From CAYRGC01 sp964423795 (lineage in GTDB: Bacteria; Patescibacteriota; Gracilibacteria; Peribacterales; Peribacteraceae): a stretch of 33,456 nt of DNA. Below the pieces are notes generated by a model. The model saw only the letters and a list, made by a program, of their open reading frames with translations. It was not told where the DNA came from and ran no database searches. The DNA lies in assembly GCA_964423795.1 (NCBI GenBank), contig CAYRGC010000013.1, positions 1-33,456 of the forward strand. The letters are read 5' to 3'. The position numbers were made by a program, and so were the translations under genes. Position 1 is the first letter of the stretch. Each line of letters starts with the position of its first letter. Shown here one piece after another: positions 8,004 to 16,400 of the stretch.

Positions 8004-9287
8004 ATGGCGACGCTCCCCGCGGAACCCCTGGCCTCTCGTCTGCGACCCCGGAAGCTCGCGGATTTCGTCGGGCAGACGCATGCGGTCGGGGAGGGAAGCG
8101 CGCTTCGGCGCGCCATCGAACAGGACGCGCTGCGGTCCGTGATCCTGGCCGGTCCCCCGGGGACGGGCAAGACGACGCTCGCGCACATCATCGCCGAGGC
8201 GACGCAAGCAAGGTTCGCGCAGCTCAACGCGGTTACTTCGGGCGTGAAGGAGCTCAAGGCGGTATGCGAGGAGGCGGCCGAGCGCGCCCGCGGGATGCTG
8301 CCGGAGCGCACGGTCCTCTTCATCGACGAGATCCACCGCTTCAATCGCTCCCAGCAGGACGCGCTTCTGCCGTACGTGGAGAGCGGGGCCGTCACGCTCA
8401 TCGGCGCCACGACCCAGAATCCCTACTTCGACGTGAACGCGGCCCTGGTCTCGCGCTCGCAGGTGATCCTGCTGCAACCGCTCGGGGTGACCGACCTCGT
8501 CACGATGCTTCGCCGGGCTCTTGCCGATCCGAAGGGATACGGGGGAAAGGTGACCGTCGGGGACGACGTGCTCGAGAAGATCGCCACGGTGGCCAACGGC
8601 GACGCGCGGATCGCCCTCAACACCCTCGAGCTCGCGGTCCATACCGCGGGGGGCGCCGTCGATATCGCCAGGGTGGATGCGCTGCTTCGGGAACGTGGCC
8701 GCCGGTACGACAAGACGGGGGAAGATCACTACAACGCGGTCTCGGCCTTCATCAAGACGATGCGCGGGAGCGACCCCGACGCGGCGCTCGTCTGGCTCTT
8801 CCGGATGCTCGGGAGCGGCGAGGATCCCCGGTTCCTCTTCCGCCGGATGACGATCTTCGCGAGCGAGGACATCGGGAACGCCGATCCGCGGGCGCTGCAG
8901 CTTGTCGTCTCCGCGTGGCAGGCCTTCGAGCTCGTCGGGTATCCCGAGGGGGAGTACTTCCTGGCGCACGCGTGCGTGTATCTCGCGCAGGCGCCGAAGA
9001 GCAACGCCGTGACGCGCGCGATGGGCGCCGCGCGCGGCATCATCGGATCCGCGGCGACGCTCGAGGTGCCCAATCATCTCCGAAACGCCCCGCTCAAGGG
9101 TATGAAGGAGCAGGGCTACCACGAGGGGTACCAGTATCCGCATGACGCGCCGGAGGGCGTCGTTTCGGCGAATTACTTCCCGATCGGCGTGCAGCCGCGG
9201 GATCTCTACGAACCGACGGATCGGGGATTCGAGGCGGAGGTACGTGAACGACTTGAGCGTGTGAAGAAGATCGTTCGACGGGGCTAA
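8004..9287 (+). CDS. rarA: Replication-associated recombination protein A (RarA/MgsA)
   Basis: RarA is a clamp-loader-like AAA+ ATPase (MgsA/Mgs1/WRNIP1 family) acting at stalled replication forks. The 427-residue protein is full length. It has the N-terminal signature PLASRLRPRKLADFVGQ, Walker A GPPGTGKT at 50-57, Walker B FIDEIH at 106-111 followed by RFNRSQQDALLP, sensor-1 region IGATTQNP, and the C-terminal tetramerisation and oligomerisation domains including the motif EDIGNADP and the LRNAPTK-like segment NHLRNAPLKGMKEQGY. The start follows the -10-like TATCAT by 7 nt. It ends convergently with the TsaE-HD gene across an inverted repeat at 9288-9350. Confidence 0.95.
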   Translation: MATLPAEPLASRLRPRKLADFVGQTHAVGEGSALRRAIEQDALRSVILAGPPGTGKTTLAHIIAEATQARFAQLNAVTSGVKELKAVCEEAAERARGMLPERTVLFIDEIHRFNRSQQDALLPYVESGAVTLIGATTQNPYFDVNAALVSRSQVILLQPLGVTDLVTMLRRALADPKGYGGKVTVGDDVLEKIATVANGDARIALNTLELAVHTAGGAVDIARVDALLRERGRRYDKTGEDHYNAVSAFIKTMRGSDPDAALVWLFRMLGSGEDPRFLFRRMTIFASEDIGNADPRALQLVVSAWQAFELVGYPEGEYFLAHACVYLAQAPKSNAVTRAMGAARGIIGSAATLEVPNHLRNAPLKGMKEQGYHEGYQYPHDAPEGVVSANYFPIGVQPRDLYEPTDRGFEAEVRERLERVKKIVRRG

Positions 9288-9350
9288 GAAAGAGGAAAGA
9301 GCTTGAAGGGCGTGGAACGTTTTCAAGCTTCCAAAGCTCTTTTCTCTTTC
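9288..9350. repeat. Inverted repeat between convergent rarA and tsaE-HD
   Basis: Arm 9288-9304 pairs with 9334-9350 (16 of 17), and a nested alternative pairs CTTGAA (9302-9307) with TTCAAG (9322-9327). It contains the word GAGGAAAGAGCTTG that recurs at 12348, 24205 and 30219. It probably terminates both converging transcripts; a T-rich stretch lies on the right arm. Confidence 0.7.
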
Positions 9351-9356
9351 CTCGTC

Positions 9357-10370
9357 TCAGAACGGCACCCCTTCCGGAAAGAGGACCGACTCAAGCTCCT
9401 TCGCTTCCTCGTACCATGCGCGTTGCTCGGGCGTCGCCGTTCCGCCCCTTCCGTAGCGCTCGGCGAAATCGGCGAAGCGCTCGTCGAGCGACACGACCTC
9501 GTTTTCGCGCACGCGCTTGTCGGCGTAAAACAGGATCTGCTGCTCGATCGTTCCGCGCTTGGGGGAGGGGATCGCAAGACCGTGCGGCTCGATGATGCGG
9601 CCGAGGGCGTGATAGCCGCGTTCGCGCAGGAGCGCGGTGCACGCGGCCTCGTGGCGGAGACCCGCGAAGCGCTCCTTCCACCGCGCCCAGGTCTCGAGGT
9701 CCTTTTGGCTCGCGGCCGCCATCGCGGGGCTTGCGCCGGGGCGGAAATCGACGAAGCGCAGCAGATCATGCAATTCGCCCGCGCGGCGCAGCGCCAGCGG
9801 ACGCGTCACGATGCGCCGCTCCAGGAGCGCGCGCCCGAGACGCTCGGCCACGTCCGCCACCGCGTCGCAGTGCCGGGCGACGTGCGCGGGCAGGCGCACT
9901 TCCTCTCGCCAGGTCTCGACGTCCGCGCGGGAGGGGAGATCGATGTCGTCGAAGTCGAACCGCACGTCGCGGCCGTCGCCGCGTTCGGTGAACGTGAGGC
10001 GGATGATCGGGCGCTCCCGCTCGAAGGCCGTCGCCGCGCGTTCCGGCCACTCGATGCAGCGGATGGCGTCGGCATCCGCGCCGGCGCTCAGGAGGTCGAG
10101 CGCCTGCGGGGTCGTGAGTCGATAGAGGTCCAGGTGCAAGAGCAGTCCGAGAGATGTTTCGTAGCGCTGTTCCAGGGCGAACGTCGGGCTCGTCACGCGT
10201 TCCGCGACGCCGATCGATCCGATCCATGATTGCAGGAACGTGGTCTTTCCGGCGCCGAGCGGCCCGGACAAGGTGATCGTGCACGGGACGGCGTAGAGCG
10301 TTTTGCTGAAATTGCGCGCCAGGAAGCCCGTTTCTTCGGCCGATGGGCAATGAATCACGCAGGAATCCAT
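9357..10370 (-). CDS. tsaE: TsaE ATPase fused to an HD-type hydrolase domain
   Basis: TsaE is the ATPase needed, with TsaB, TsaC and TsaD, for N6-threonylcarbamoyl modification of A37 in ANN-decoding tRNAs. Residues 1-~145 match it: Walker A GPLGAGKT at 36-43, SPTFALEQRY at 61-70, HLDLYRL at 79-85 and CIEWPER at 105-111. Normal TsaE ends near 150. Here a second domain follows (~155-310) with HD-superfamily signatures: candidate metal ligands H163 or H167, H201-D202 in GELHDLLRF, H240 and D284 in FYADKRV, then SLDERFADFAERYG, typical of small HDIG-like phosphohydrolases. Its substrate is unknown. The start is preceded by AAAGG about 7 nt upstream and lies divergent to the M23 gene. I trust both domain calls; the fusion is continuous, with no frameshift. 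Confidence 0.88.
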   Translation of the reverse strand: MDSCVIHCPSAEETGFLARNFSKTLYAVPCTITLSGPLGAGKTTFLQSWIGSIGVAERVTSPTFALEQRYETSLGLLLHLDLYRLTTPQALDLLSAGADADAIRCIEWPERAATAFERERPIIRLTFTERGDGRDVRFDFDDIDLPSRADVETWREEVRLPAHVARHCDAVADVAERLGRALLERRIVTRPLALRRAGELHDLLRFVDFRPGASPAMAAASQKDLETWARWKERFAGLRHEAACTALLRERGYHALGRIIEPHGLAIPSPKRGTIEQQILFYADKRVRENEVVSLDERFADFAERYGRGGTATPEQRAWYEEAKELESVLFPEGVPF

Positions 10371-10372
10371 AG

Positions 10373-10401
10373 TTGACCTTTTAATATAAAAATGTTACTA
10401 T
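10373..10401 (+). promoter_or_regulatory. Promoter of M23 peptidase gene
   Basis: -35 TTGACC (10373-10378), 17-nt spacer of A/T, -10 TACTAT (10396-10401). It is one of the best consensus matches in the window. The predicted leader to ATG 10433 is about 25 nt and has no Shine-Dalgarno. The same AT-rich stretch must also hold the minus-strand promoter of the TsaE-HD gene, perhaps using TATATT at 10383-10388 (minus strand). Confidence 0.75.
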
Positions 10402-10432
10402 ATTCATAAGACAAGAACACCAAACAAACTCC

Positions 10433-11875
10433 ATGTCCATGATAGCAAAGCGCTCACCGGGTTTCTCCACGCTTCCCGTCTATGCCAGGCAGGAGCCTCA
10501 TTCGTTGCACTACCTGTCGGAACGGGTGACGTTTTGGGTGGCGCTGCTCTCGGTGTTCGCGTTCGTCACGGGAAACATGTTCGGTCAGCACGGCTGGCAC
10601 GTCTTCTGGGCCTCCGTCCTCGGCGAATCCGCCGAGTCGACGATCGTGTTCGCGGGGACCGTGCCCCCGGTCCGCGCGATTCCCGATTACGAGCGTTGGG
10701 CCAAGCTCGGCGGCAACGTGCGAGACCATACGTATCGCGAGGTGCCGCAGGATTACCTCATTCCGCTTCCCAAGTACGAGGATCTCGCATCGAACCCCAA
10801 GCTCCAGCGCACGTACTTCGTCGATAACCTCGGCACGTACGATCATGGGATCGGGGAGGGGAGCCACACGGGCATGGACATCGCCGTCCCGATCGGCACG
10901 CCGATCCAGGCGGTCGCGAACGGCATCATCACGAAGGTGGGCAACGATCCCTACGGATTCGGCAACTACGTCGTTCTCAAGATGCCGCGCGTCCCGGATC
11001 CCAGCAATCCCGGAAAAACCACGAATCTCTACGCCGTCTACGCCCACCTCTCGGCCGTCGCCGTCGAGGAGAAGGACATCGTGAAGAAGGGCGACGATCT
11101 CGGCGCCACGGGCATGACGGGGTTCGCCACCGGGCCGCACCTCCACTTCCAGATGGATCGCGAGGAGGCCCCGTGGCATCCGTACTGGCCCTTCACCGGC
11201 CAGGAAGCCCGCGACGCCGGCTTCACCACGAGCCAGGCGGTGAACGCCGGTCTGCACCGCGAGCGCGGCCTGCAGTACACCGTGAATCCGATGCTCTTCG
11301 TCCAGGCGTACCAATCCGGCGCGCCGGTGCAGGTCGCCCGCGCGTCGTCCTCCCGGCCGTCCGTGAGCCGGCTCAGTTCCATCGAGCAGCGTCGGCAGGA
11401 CCGCCTGAGCAAGCTCGGCGTGATCTCCGTGACGACCGTGACCCTCGCGTCCCCGCCGCCGGCTCCCGTGGAGGTTCCCGAGGCCGTCTCGTCCTCCTCG
11501 GCGCAGGCGAGCTCCTCCGAGGCCGTGTCCTCGGCGGCCGTCCGCGCGAGCGCGACGACGAACGTCGCGAGCGTCGCGTTCTTCCATGACGGCGCCTTCG
11601 GTCCCGACCGCGCCTGGCATTCGGTCGAGCTCCGCCTGCTCGACGCGGACGGCAACATCGTCACGCTGCCCGTCTTCGATCGGGCGATCGTGCTTCGCAC
11701 CGCGTACGGCAAGGCCGAATTCAAGCCCGAGAGCCTGACGGCCAAGGACTTCATCAACGGAAAGGCCACGGTGCAGGTGCTGCCCCTCTCGAATTCCACG
11801 ATCGTGATGCAGGCGATGCCGCTCGGCAGCCTCAGCGAGCCGTACCGGTATCAGAGGGACGTCGCCACCCGTTGA
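10433..11875 (+). CDS. Membrane-anchored M23 (LytM-type) peptidase
   Basis: This is a zinc metallopeptidase family that cuts peptidoglycan cross-bridges. The 480-residue protein has a cytoplasmic head, one membrane segment at about 32-48, and an extracellular M23 domain at about 130-265. The zinc ligands are H145 and D149 (HTGMD) and H238 of the HLH motif (PHLHFQ, 235-240), with H205 (YAHLS) as catalytic histidine. All are intact, so the enzyme should be active. A Ser/Ala/Val-rich linker (about 340-385) leads to a C-terminal beta-rich domain of ~90 residues of unknown role (VASVAFFHDG onward). It may remodel the wall at division or serve an appendage. It ends convergently at a long hairpin. 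Confidence 0.92.
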   Translation: MSMIAKRSPGFSTLPVYARQEPHSLHYLSERVTFWVALLSVFAFVTGNMFGQHGWHVFWASVLGESAESTIVFAGTVPPVRAIPDYERWAKLGGNVRDHTYREVPQDYLIPLPKYEDLASNPKLQRTYFVDNLGTYDHGIGEGSHTGMDIAVPIGTPIQAVANGIITKVGNDPYGFGNYVVLKMPRVPDPSNPGKTTNLYAVYAHLSAVAVEEKDIVKKGDDLGATGMTGFATGPHLHFQMDREEAPWHPYWPFTGQEARDAGFTTSQAVNAGLHRERGLQYTVNPMLFVQAYQSGAPVQVARASSSRPSVSRLSSIEQRRQDRLSKLGVISVTTVTLASPPPAPVEVPEAVSSSSAQASSSEAVSSAAVRASATTNVASVAFFHDGAFGPDRAWHSVELRLLDADGNIVTLPVFDRAIVLRTAYGKAEFKPESLTAKDFINGKATVQVLPLSNSTIVMQAMPLGSLSEPYRYQRDVATR

Positions 11876-11886
11876 GGGTGGAATCG

Positions 11887-11981
11887 GCAAGAGGCAATCA
11901 GCAAAGAAATGATCGAACGACCAAAGAACACTTGAACATTCTCTTTGATGCCTGGTCCTTTCTTTGTTGATTGCTTCTTGC
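11887..11981. repeat. Long inverted repeat between convergent genes
   Basis: A 23-bp stem (11887-11909 with 11959-11981; 21 Watson-Crick pairs and 2 G-T wobbles in the plus-strand RNA) has a second inner stem, GACCA (11919-11923) with TGGTC (11953-11957). It fills the whole gap between the M23 gene and the converging NIF3-like gene. Probably a bidirectional terminator. Confidence 0.8.
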
Positions 11982-12338
11982 TTATTCTTTCACCTTCAGA
12001 ACGTCCTTGTAATCCACCATCGGCAGCACGTGGATGGCAGGTTCCTCGTACGGATGAGCCTTCTTGATGGCGCGGAGCACGTCGCCGAGATCGACGTCCG
12101 CGGGGACGAGTACCTCGATGCGTTCCTCCCCGACCTCCGCGAGCTTGTCGGTGCTCCCGATCGCCGGGTGCGAGCCCTCGAGCGGCCGGAAGCGCCCGGT
12201 GCCCTTCACGCTGAACGAGCAGCTGTCGTACGCGCCGATCTTGCCGGCGCCCGCGAGCGCCATCGCGTCGCGGACCTTTTGAGCGTCGGTTTCGGGGACG
12301 TAGACGATCAGTTGATAGAGAGTGGGGGAGTGGGACAA
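11982..12338 (-). CDS. NIF3/CutA-like small protein
   Basis: This 118-residue protein corresponds to the PII/CutA1-like insert domain of NIF3 (YqfO-type) proteins occurring alone. It has LYQLIVYVPETDAQKVRDAM, the Gly-rich segment GAGKIGAYDSCSFSVKGTGRF, RPLEGSHPAIG, and the signature AHPYEEPAIHV near the C-terminus. The dinuclear-metal NIF3 body is absent. Such stand-alone proteins are widespread, usually annotated as NGG1p-interacting factor NIF3, and have no proven function. The only available start is a TTG at 12338. It lies 37 nt after the WecA-like gene and probably shares its transcript. Confidence 0.85.
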   Translation of the reverse strand: MSHSPTLYQLIVYVPETDAQKVRDAMALAGAGKIGAYDSCSFSVKGTGRFRPLEGSHPAIGSTDKLAEVGEERIEVLVPADVDLGDVLRAIKKAHPYEEPAIHVLPMVDYKDVLKVKE

Positions 12339-12347
12339 GCGAGGGGC

Positions 12348-12361
12348 GAGGAAAGAGCTTG
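12348..12361 (+). repeat. Single copy of the word GAGGAAAGAGCTTG
   Basis: It is identical to words found in the inverted repeats at 9294, 24205 and 30219. Here no complementary right arm follows; the sequence continues with degenerate GAGCTTAGGGCTTGGGGCTTGG words that run into the end of the WecA-like gene. Confidence 0.4.
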
Positions 12362-12375
12362 GAAAGCGTGTGAGC

Positions 12376-13425
12376 TTAGGGCTTGGGGCTTGGGCGCGAA
12401 TACCAGGAGAGGCCGAGCATGATGAGGAGCAGGAGGATCCCCGCGACGAATTTGTGCCCCGTGCTCAGGAAGAGCGCCGTGATCCCGAACGCGGACCCGA
12501 GCGCCGCCGTGAGGAGGATCACCTGCCGGGGACTCCAGCCTTTCTCGAGGAGGCGATGATGGAGGTGCTCGCCGCCCGCGCTGCCGCGCATGGGTGATTT
12601 TCCCGCGGCGATGCGCCGGAGGACGACGAAGACGGAATCGATGAGCGGCACGCCGAGGACCAGGAAGGCGGTGGCGACTTTCCCGCCGGAGTGGATCGTG
12701 AGGATGCCGAGCAGGAGGCCGAAGAACATCGAGCCCGAATCGCCCATGACCACCTTGTTCGGCGGGAAATCGAAGAAGAGCCCGCCGAGGGCGATCGCCG
12801 ACAAGCTGAGCGAAAGAAGGGCGATCTCCGGTTGGTCGACCCGCGGACTCCATGCGAGGAGCCCGATCGTGAGGAATCCCAGGAAGGACAGGGTGCTCAC
12901 CTGGCCCGGGATGCCGTCGAACCAGTTGAGCGCGTTGATCGTCATCATCAGCCAGATGACGGTGAAGGCTCCGCTCCAGAGGGGCAGGTTCCCCGCGAAA
13001 GTCGTCTTCCAGACGACGCGGTCGAGCGGGATCACCGGGACGCCCGTGAAGGTTTCCAGGGGGTTCGTGAGCGAGTAGATGCGCACGCCGACGGCGAAGA
13101 GGACGAGGCAGGCCGCGATCTGCAAAACGAAGCGGAGGGAGGGGGAGAGGCGGTGCCGGTCGTCAATGAGGTTCACGACGGACAGTCCCGCGACGCAGAA
13201 GGCGATCGCGAGCGTGCTTCCCGTCCACGGGAGGAGCAGCGGCGTCAGGACCAGGAAGACGAGCGTGAACAGGATGCCGGTGGGGTAGGGGAGCCGTGCC
13301 CGCTTCAGACCGTAGCGCTCCGGGAAATCGAGCAGGCCGACGCGCGGGAAGACGCGCAGCGCGAGCAGGTGCAGCAGCACGCACAGCGCGAACGCGAGGA
13401 GGGGAGTGGCAGAGAGGGGAGTCAT
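12376..13425 (-). CDS. WecA/TagO/MraY-type polyprenyl-phosphate sugar-1-P transferase
   Basis: This integral membrane enzyme loads a HexNAc-1-phosphate from a UDP-sugar onto undecaprenyl phosphate, the first step of cell-wall polymer or O-antigen-like glycan synthesis. It is a 349-residue protein with about ten membrane helices. Family motifs appear in order: LIDDRHRLSP (Asp-Asp magnesium site), NALNWFDGIPG, VVMGDSGSMFFG, and the C-terminal cytoplasmic EHLHHRLLEKG of the WecA/TagO branch; MraY proper has different spacing here. Start 13425 is preferred because a TAGAAT box sits 10 nt upstream, while ATG 13437 would lie inside that box. With the CsaB-like and GlmS enzymes it suggests a secondary cell-wall polysaccharide. 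Confidence 0.9.
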   Translation of the reverse strand: MTPLSATPLLAFALCVLLHLLALRVFPRVGLLDFPERYGLKRARLPYPTGILFTLVFLVLTPLLLPWTGSTLAIAFCVAGLSVVNLIDDRHRLSPSLRFVLQIAACLVLFAVGVRIYSLTNPLETFTGVPVIPLDRVVWKTTFAGNLPLWSGAFTVIWLMMTINALNWFDGIPGQVSTLSFLGFLTIGLLAWSPRVDQPEIALLSLSLSAIALGGLFFDFPPNKVVMGDSGSMFFGLLLGILTIHSGGKVATAFLVLGVPLIDSVFVVLRRIAAGKSPMRGSAGGEHLHHRLLEKGWSPRQVILLTAALGSAFGITALFLSTGHKFVAGILLLLIMLGLSWYSRPSPKP

Positions 13426-13435
13426 GGCCGTCCGC

Positions 13436-13441
13436 ATTCTA
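13436..13441 (-). promoter_or_regulatory. Predicted -10 box of WecA-like gene
   Basis: TAGAAT on the minus strand, 10 nt before the ATG at 13425. There is no convincing -35 at 16-18 nt. Confidence 0.35.
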
Positions 13442-13576
13442 CAGGTCGGAAAGTTTGGAAGACGAACGATTATTGCTCCACCTTCCCTCGGGAAAGCAAC
13501 TCGCCGTCGATTCCGTCCGCGCGCCGCGGCGATCCCGGAGCTTGACTTCTCCTCCGGACGATCGCTCGTCGACTTT

Positions 13577-13604
13577 TTGCGCCCGCCACCGCGATCGATA
13601 CAAT
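13577..13604 (+). promoter_or_regulatory. Predicted pgk promoter
   Basis: -10 TACAAT (13599-13604), 6 nt before ATG 13611. A partial -35, TTGCGC (13577-13582), lies at 16-nt spacing. There is no Shine-Dalgarno, so a leaderless transcript is predicted. Confidence 0.5.
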
Positions 13605-13610
13605 GCGCAC

Positions 13611-14804
13611 ATGGCGTATCGCACTCTCGACAAGGCGGAAATCAAGGGAAAGCGCGTCCTCCTGCGCGCCGGCTTCGATGTCAGCATCGAGGACGGCAAG
13701 GTGATGGACACCGAGCGTATCGAGGCGCTCATTCCCACCATCGAGTACATCCTCAAGCACGGCGCGTCGCTCGTGATCCTCTCCCACCAGGGGCGTCCCA
13801 AGGGAAAGCGGAATCCCGAGTTCACGCAGAAGCCCGTACTCGGCATCCTCGAGAAGCTGCTCGATCGCGAGGTGCTCTGGTGCGACACATGCGTGGGTCC
13901 CGAGGCCGAGAAAGCCGCCAAGGCGCTGAAGCCCGGCCAGGTGCTCTTCCTCGAGAACCTTCGCTACGAGCCCGGCGAAGAGGCCAACGATCCGGCCTTC
14001 GCCAAGGGGCTCTCGAAGCTCGGCGACGTGTACGTGAACGACGCCTTCACGAACGCCCACCGCAAGCACGCTTCCATGGTGGGTCTCGCCAAGGCGTTGC
14101 CCGCCTACGCGGGATTGCAGCTCGCCAAGGAGCTCCACGCCCTTTCGGCGGTCGTCGAGAAGCCCCGCCGTCCGCTCGTCCTCATCGTGAGCGGCGCAAA
14201 AATGGAGACCAAGGTGCCCGTGATCGAACATTTCCTCGACAAGGGGGACGAAATCCTGCTCGGCGGCTGCATCGCGAACACCTTCATCGCCGCGCGCGGG
14301 TTCGACGTGGGTTCCTCCAAGTACGAGGAGGACCAGCTCGAGAAGGCGCAGGAGCTCATGCTCGAGGCCGAGAAGGAGGCCAAGGCCGATATCATCGTGC
14401 CGCGCGACGTGGTCCTCGCGAGCGAGCCGACGGACAAGGCGCAGAAGGTCGATCTGCCCGTCGAGAACATCGTCGGCGACATGGCGATCTTCGATATCGG
14501 CAAGGTCACCATCGAGCGCTACAAGAAGGCCATCGAGAAGGCCGGCATGATCGTCTGGAACGGCCCGCTCGGTTTTTACGAGGTCAACCGCTTCTCGCAC
14601 GCGACCAAGCGCCTCGCCGAGGCGGTGGCCGAGGCGACGAAGAAAGGCGCCACGTCGATCATCGGCGGCGGCGACACGCTCGATTTCCACGTCCGCTACG
14701 GGTATCCGCTTTCCGCGTACTCGTTCGTGAGCACCGGCGGAGGGGCCATGCTCGAGTTCATCGCGGGCAAGAAGCTCCCGGCCATCGAGGCGCTCAAGGC
14801 CTGA
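13611..14804 (+). CDS. pgk: Phosphoglycerate kinase
   Basis: This enzyme catalyses the reversible transfer of phosphate from 1,3-bisphosphoglycerate to ADP in glycolysis. The 397 residues equal the usual length. It has the N-terminal substrate-binding region KRVLLRAGFDV, the SHQGRPKGKRNP loop, LFLENLRYEPGEE, VYVNDAFTNAHRKHASM, the hinge, and the C-terminal nucleotide-binding motifs including VSGAKMETKVPVIEHFLDK and the phosphate loop IIGGGDTLDF, then FVSTGGGAMLEFIAGKKLPAIEAL. One small change from the textbook N-terminal motif RVDFNVP is AGFDVS, common in CPR-type sequences. The start gives exactly the expected N-terminus. The next gene starts 12 nt downstream, so they are probably co-transcribed. 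Confidence 0.97.
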   Translation: MAYRTLDKAEIKGKRVLLRAGFDVSIEDGKVMDTERIEALIPTIEYILKHGASLVILSHQGRPKGKRNPEFTQKPVLGILEKLLDREVLWCDTCVGPEAEKAAKALKPGQVLFLENLRYEPGEEANDPAFAKGLSKLGDVYVNDAFTNAHRKHASMVGLAKALPAYAGLQLAKELHALSAVVEKPRRPLVLIVSGAKMETKVPVIEHFLDKGDEILLGGCIANTFIAARGFDVGSSKYEEDQLEKAQELMLEAEKEAKADIIVPRDVVLASEPTDKAQKVDLPVENIVGDMAIFDIGKVTIERYKKAIEKAGMIVWNGPLGFYEVNRFSHATKRLAEAVAEATKKGATSIIGGGDTLDFHVRYGYPLSAYSFVSTGGGAMLEFIAGKKLPAIEALKA

Positions 14805-14816
14805 GGCCGATCATCC

Positions 14817-16400
14817 ATGTCATCCCTTTCCATCCTCACCCGCGGCAGCGAGGAATCCTGGAACGCGTTCCTGCGCAGGATCCGTTCGACGGAGGGAGAA
14901 GTGATCGTGGTCCTCTCGTCGGCGGACAACGTGTTCCTGCTCCCCGAGGACGAGCGGCACCATTTCATCGACGAACTCGCCAAGCTCCGGTATCGCGCGC
15001 GCCTCGCCTCCAAGGAGCCCGTGGTCGTGCGCTCGGCGCGAGCCGCCGGCATCCAGGTGTACGACCGCACACGCAAATTGCGCCGCGCGCTGACGGGCCA
15101 CGAGAAGCTCGAGGAGGCGCTGCGCTTCTTCTCGCCGAGTCTCTGGCGCCAGCAGTGGAGATCGCGCCTGCAGGCGGTGGGTCTCCTGTCGCTGCCCAAG
15201 GTGAGGGTGTGGATCCTCGTAAGCGTGAGCGCGCTGCTGTTCCTCTTCGTCGTCTTCCGGCTCCTGCCCTCCGCGCGCGTGAAGGTGTGGCCCCGATCGG
15301 AGCTGGTCGTGCATACCATGAACATTGCCCTGGTCGATCCTGCGCTCGGCACCGGGGCCAAGATCCCGTCGCACGTGCGCACGCTGCCGCTCGTGCCGGT
15401 GCGCGTGACCGTGAAGAAAACGATCACGTTCACGGACATCAGCAAGGAATTCATCGGTACGGACGCGGAAACCGTGATGACCGTCCAGAACGCCTCCACG
15501 GAGGAGATTTCGCTTCGGGGCGGCAGCCGCCTCACGAACCAGGCGGGCATGGTGTTCCGCACCCGGGACGCCATCACCGTTCCGGCGAAGGGAAAGGTCG
15601 GCGTCCGTGCCAAGGCCGACCACCTCGATCTCTACGGCGAAGTGCTCGGCGAACGCGGGAACGTGCCCGCGGGCGTCGCGTGGACCTTCCCGGCGCTCGA
15701 CGCCTCCCTGCAGAAGCTCGTCACCGCCGCGAACATGTCGGCCGCCACGGGCGGACGTACCGCCTACCGGTCGGTCCTGCGCAAGGAGGACCTGGAGGTG
15801 GCGGACAAGCGCCTGCGGCAGGAGTTGCTCGCCACGGCGAAGCAGATGGTGGAAGAGGAGCGGGCTGACCGCAACGCCGACGGTACGCATCAGCTCGAAT
15901 TCCTCTCCAAGGAGGACGTCATCCAAAAGACGTACTCGGGCGTCACGCTGCCCACGCAGTTCATCGGGCAGGCCGTGGATTCCGTTCCGGTGGAGGGCAC
16001 CCTCATCTACACCGTGCCGGCGTACGAACTGACGTCGATCCTGGACGGGTTCAGCCAGGAGCTGTATTCGCACGTGGGAGAGGGGAAGCAGCTCGTTCCC
16101 GGCAGCGTGCACGTCGATCCCGAGAAGGTGATCATTATCGAATACGCCGACGACTTCACCTGGATCAAGATCACGGTGGATCTCGTGGGTACCGAGCAGT
16201 TCGTGCTTGATCCCTTGGATCCCGCGGGGCTCAAATTCGGCCGCAAGCTCCGGGAGACCGTGGTCGGCATCTCCAAGGCCGATGCCCTCAGGATCATCCG
16301 CAACTTCCCGGAGGTGGACCACGCCTCGATCAGTACCTGGCCGCCGTGGAACGGCTTATTGCCCGCTATTCCCTCGAGCATCGCGATTGAACCGCAGTAG
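14817..16400 (+). CDS. Single-pass membrane protein with baseplate-J-like domain
   Basis: This 527-residue protein has three parts. Residues 1-~105 form a cytoplasmic alpha/beta domain (VIVVLSSADNVFLLPEDE, then ARLASKEPVVVRSARAAGIQVY). There is one membrane helix at about 128-150 and a large extracellular part. About 190-320 resembles the phage baseplate J/gp47 fold (GSRLTNQAGMVFRTRDAITVPAKG in pieces, then a GNVPAGV-type turn and GGRTAYR), as in similar proteins of Chloroflexi and CPR bacteria. No other tail or contractile-injection gene is near, so a phage or injection role is unlikely; a cell-surface role is inferred. It follows pgk by 12 nt and overlaps the next gene by 14 nt if that gene uses its TTG start. 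Confidence 0.75.
   Translation: MSSLSILTRGSEESWNAFLRRIRSTEGEVIVVLSSADNVFLLPEDERHHFIDELAKLRYRARLASKEPVVVRSARAAGIQVYDRTRKLRRALTGHEKLEEALRFFSPSLWRQQWRSRLQAVGLLSLPKVRVWILVSVSALLFLFVVFRLLPSARVKVWPRSELVVHTMNIALVDPALGTGAKIPSHVRTLPLVPVRVTVKKTITFTDISKEFIGTDAETVMTVQNASTEEISLRGGSRLTNQAGMVFRTRDAITVPAKGKVGVRAKADHLDLYGEVLGERGNVPAGVAWTFPALDASLQKLVTAANMSAATGGRTAYRSVLRKEDLEVADKRLRQELLATAKQMVEEERADRNADGTHQLEFLSKEDVIQKTYSGVTLPTQFIGQAVDSVPVEGTLIYTVPAYELTSILDGFSQELYSHVGEGKQLVPGSVHVDPEKVIIIEYADDFTWIKITVDLVGTEQFVLDPLDPAGLKFGRKLRETVVGISKADALRIIRNFPEVDHASISTWPPWNGLLPAIPSSIAIEPQ

Noticed and set aside
14817..16400. Phage tail or contractile injection system, suggested by the baseplate-J-like domain
   Set aside because: The protein has a central membrane helix and sits behind pgk; no sheath, tube, spike or other tail gene is present.
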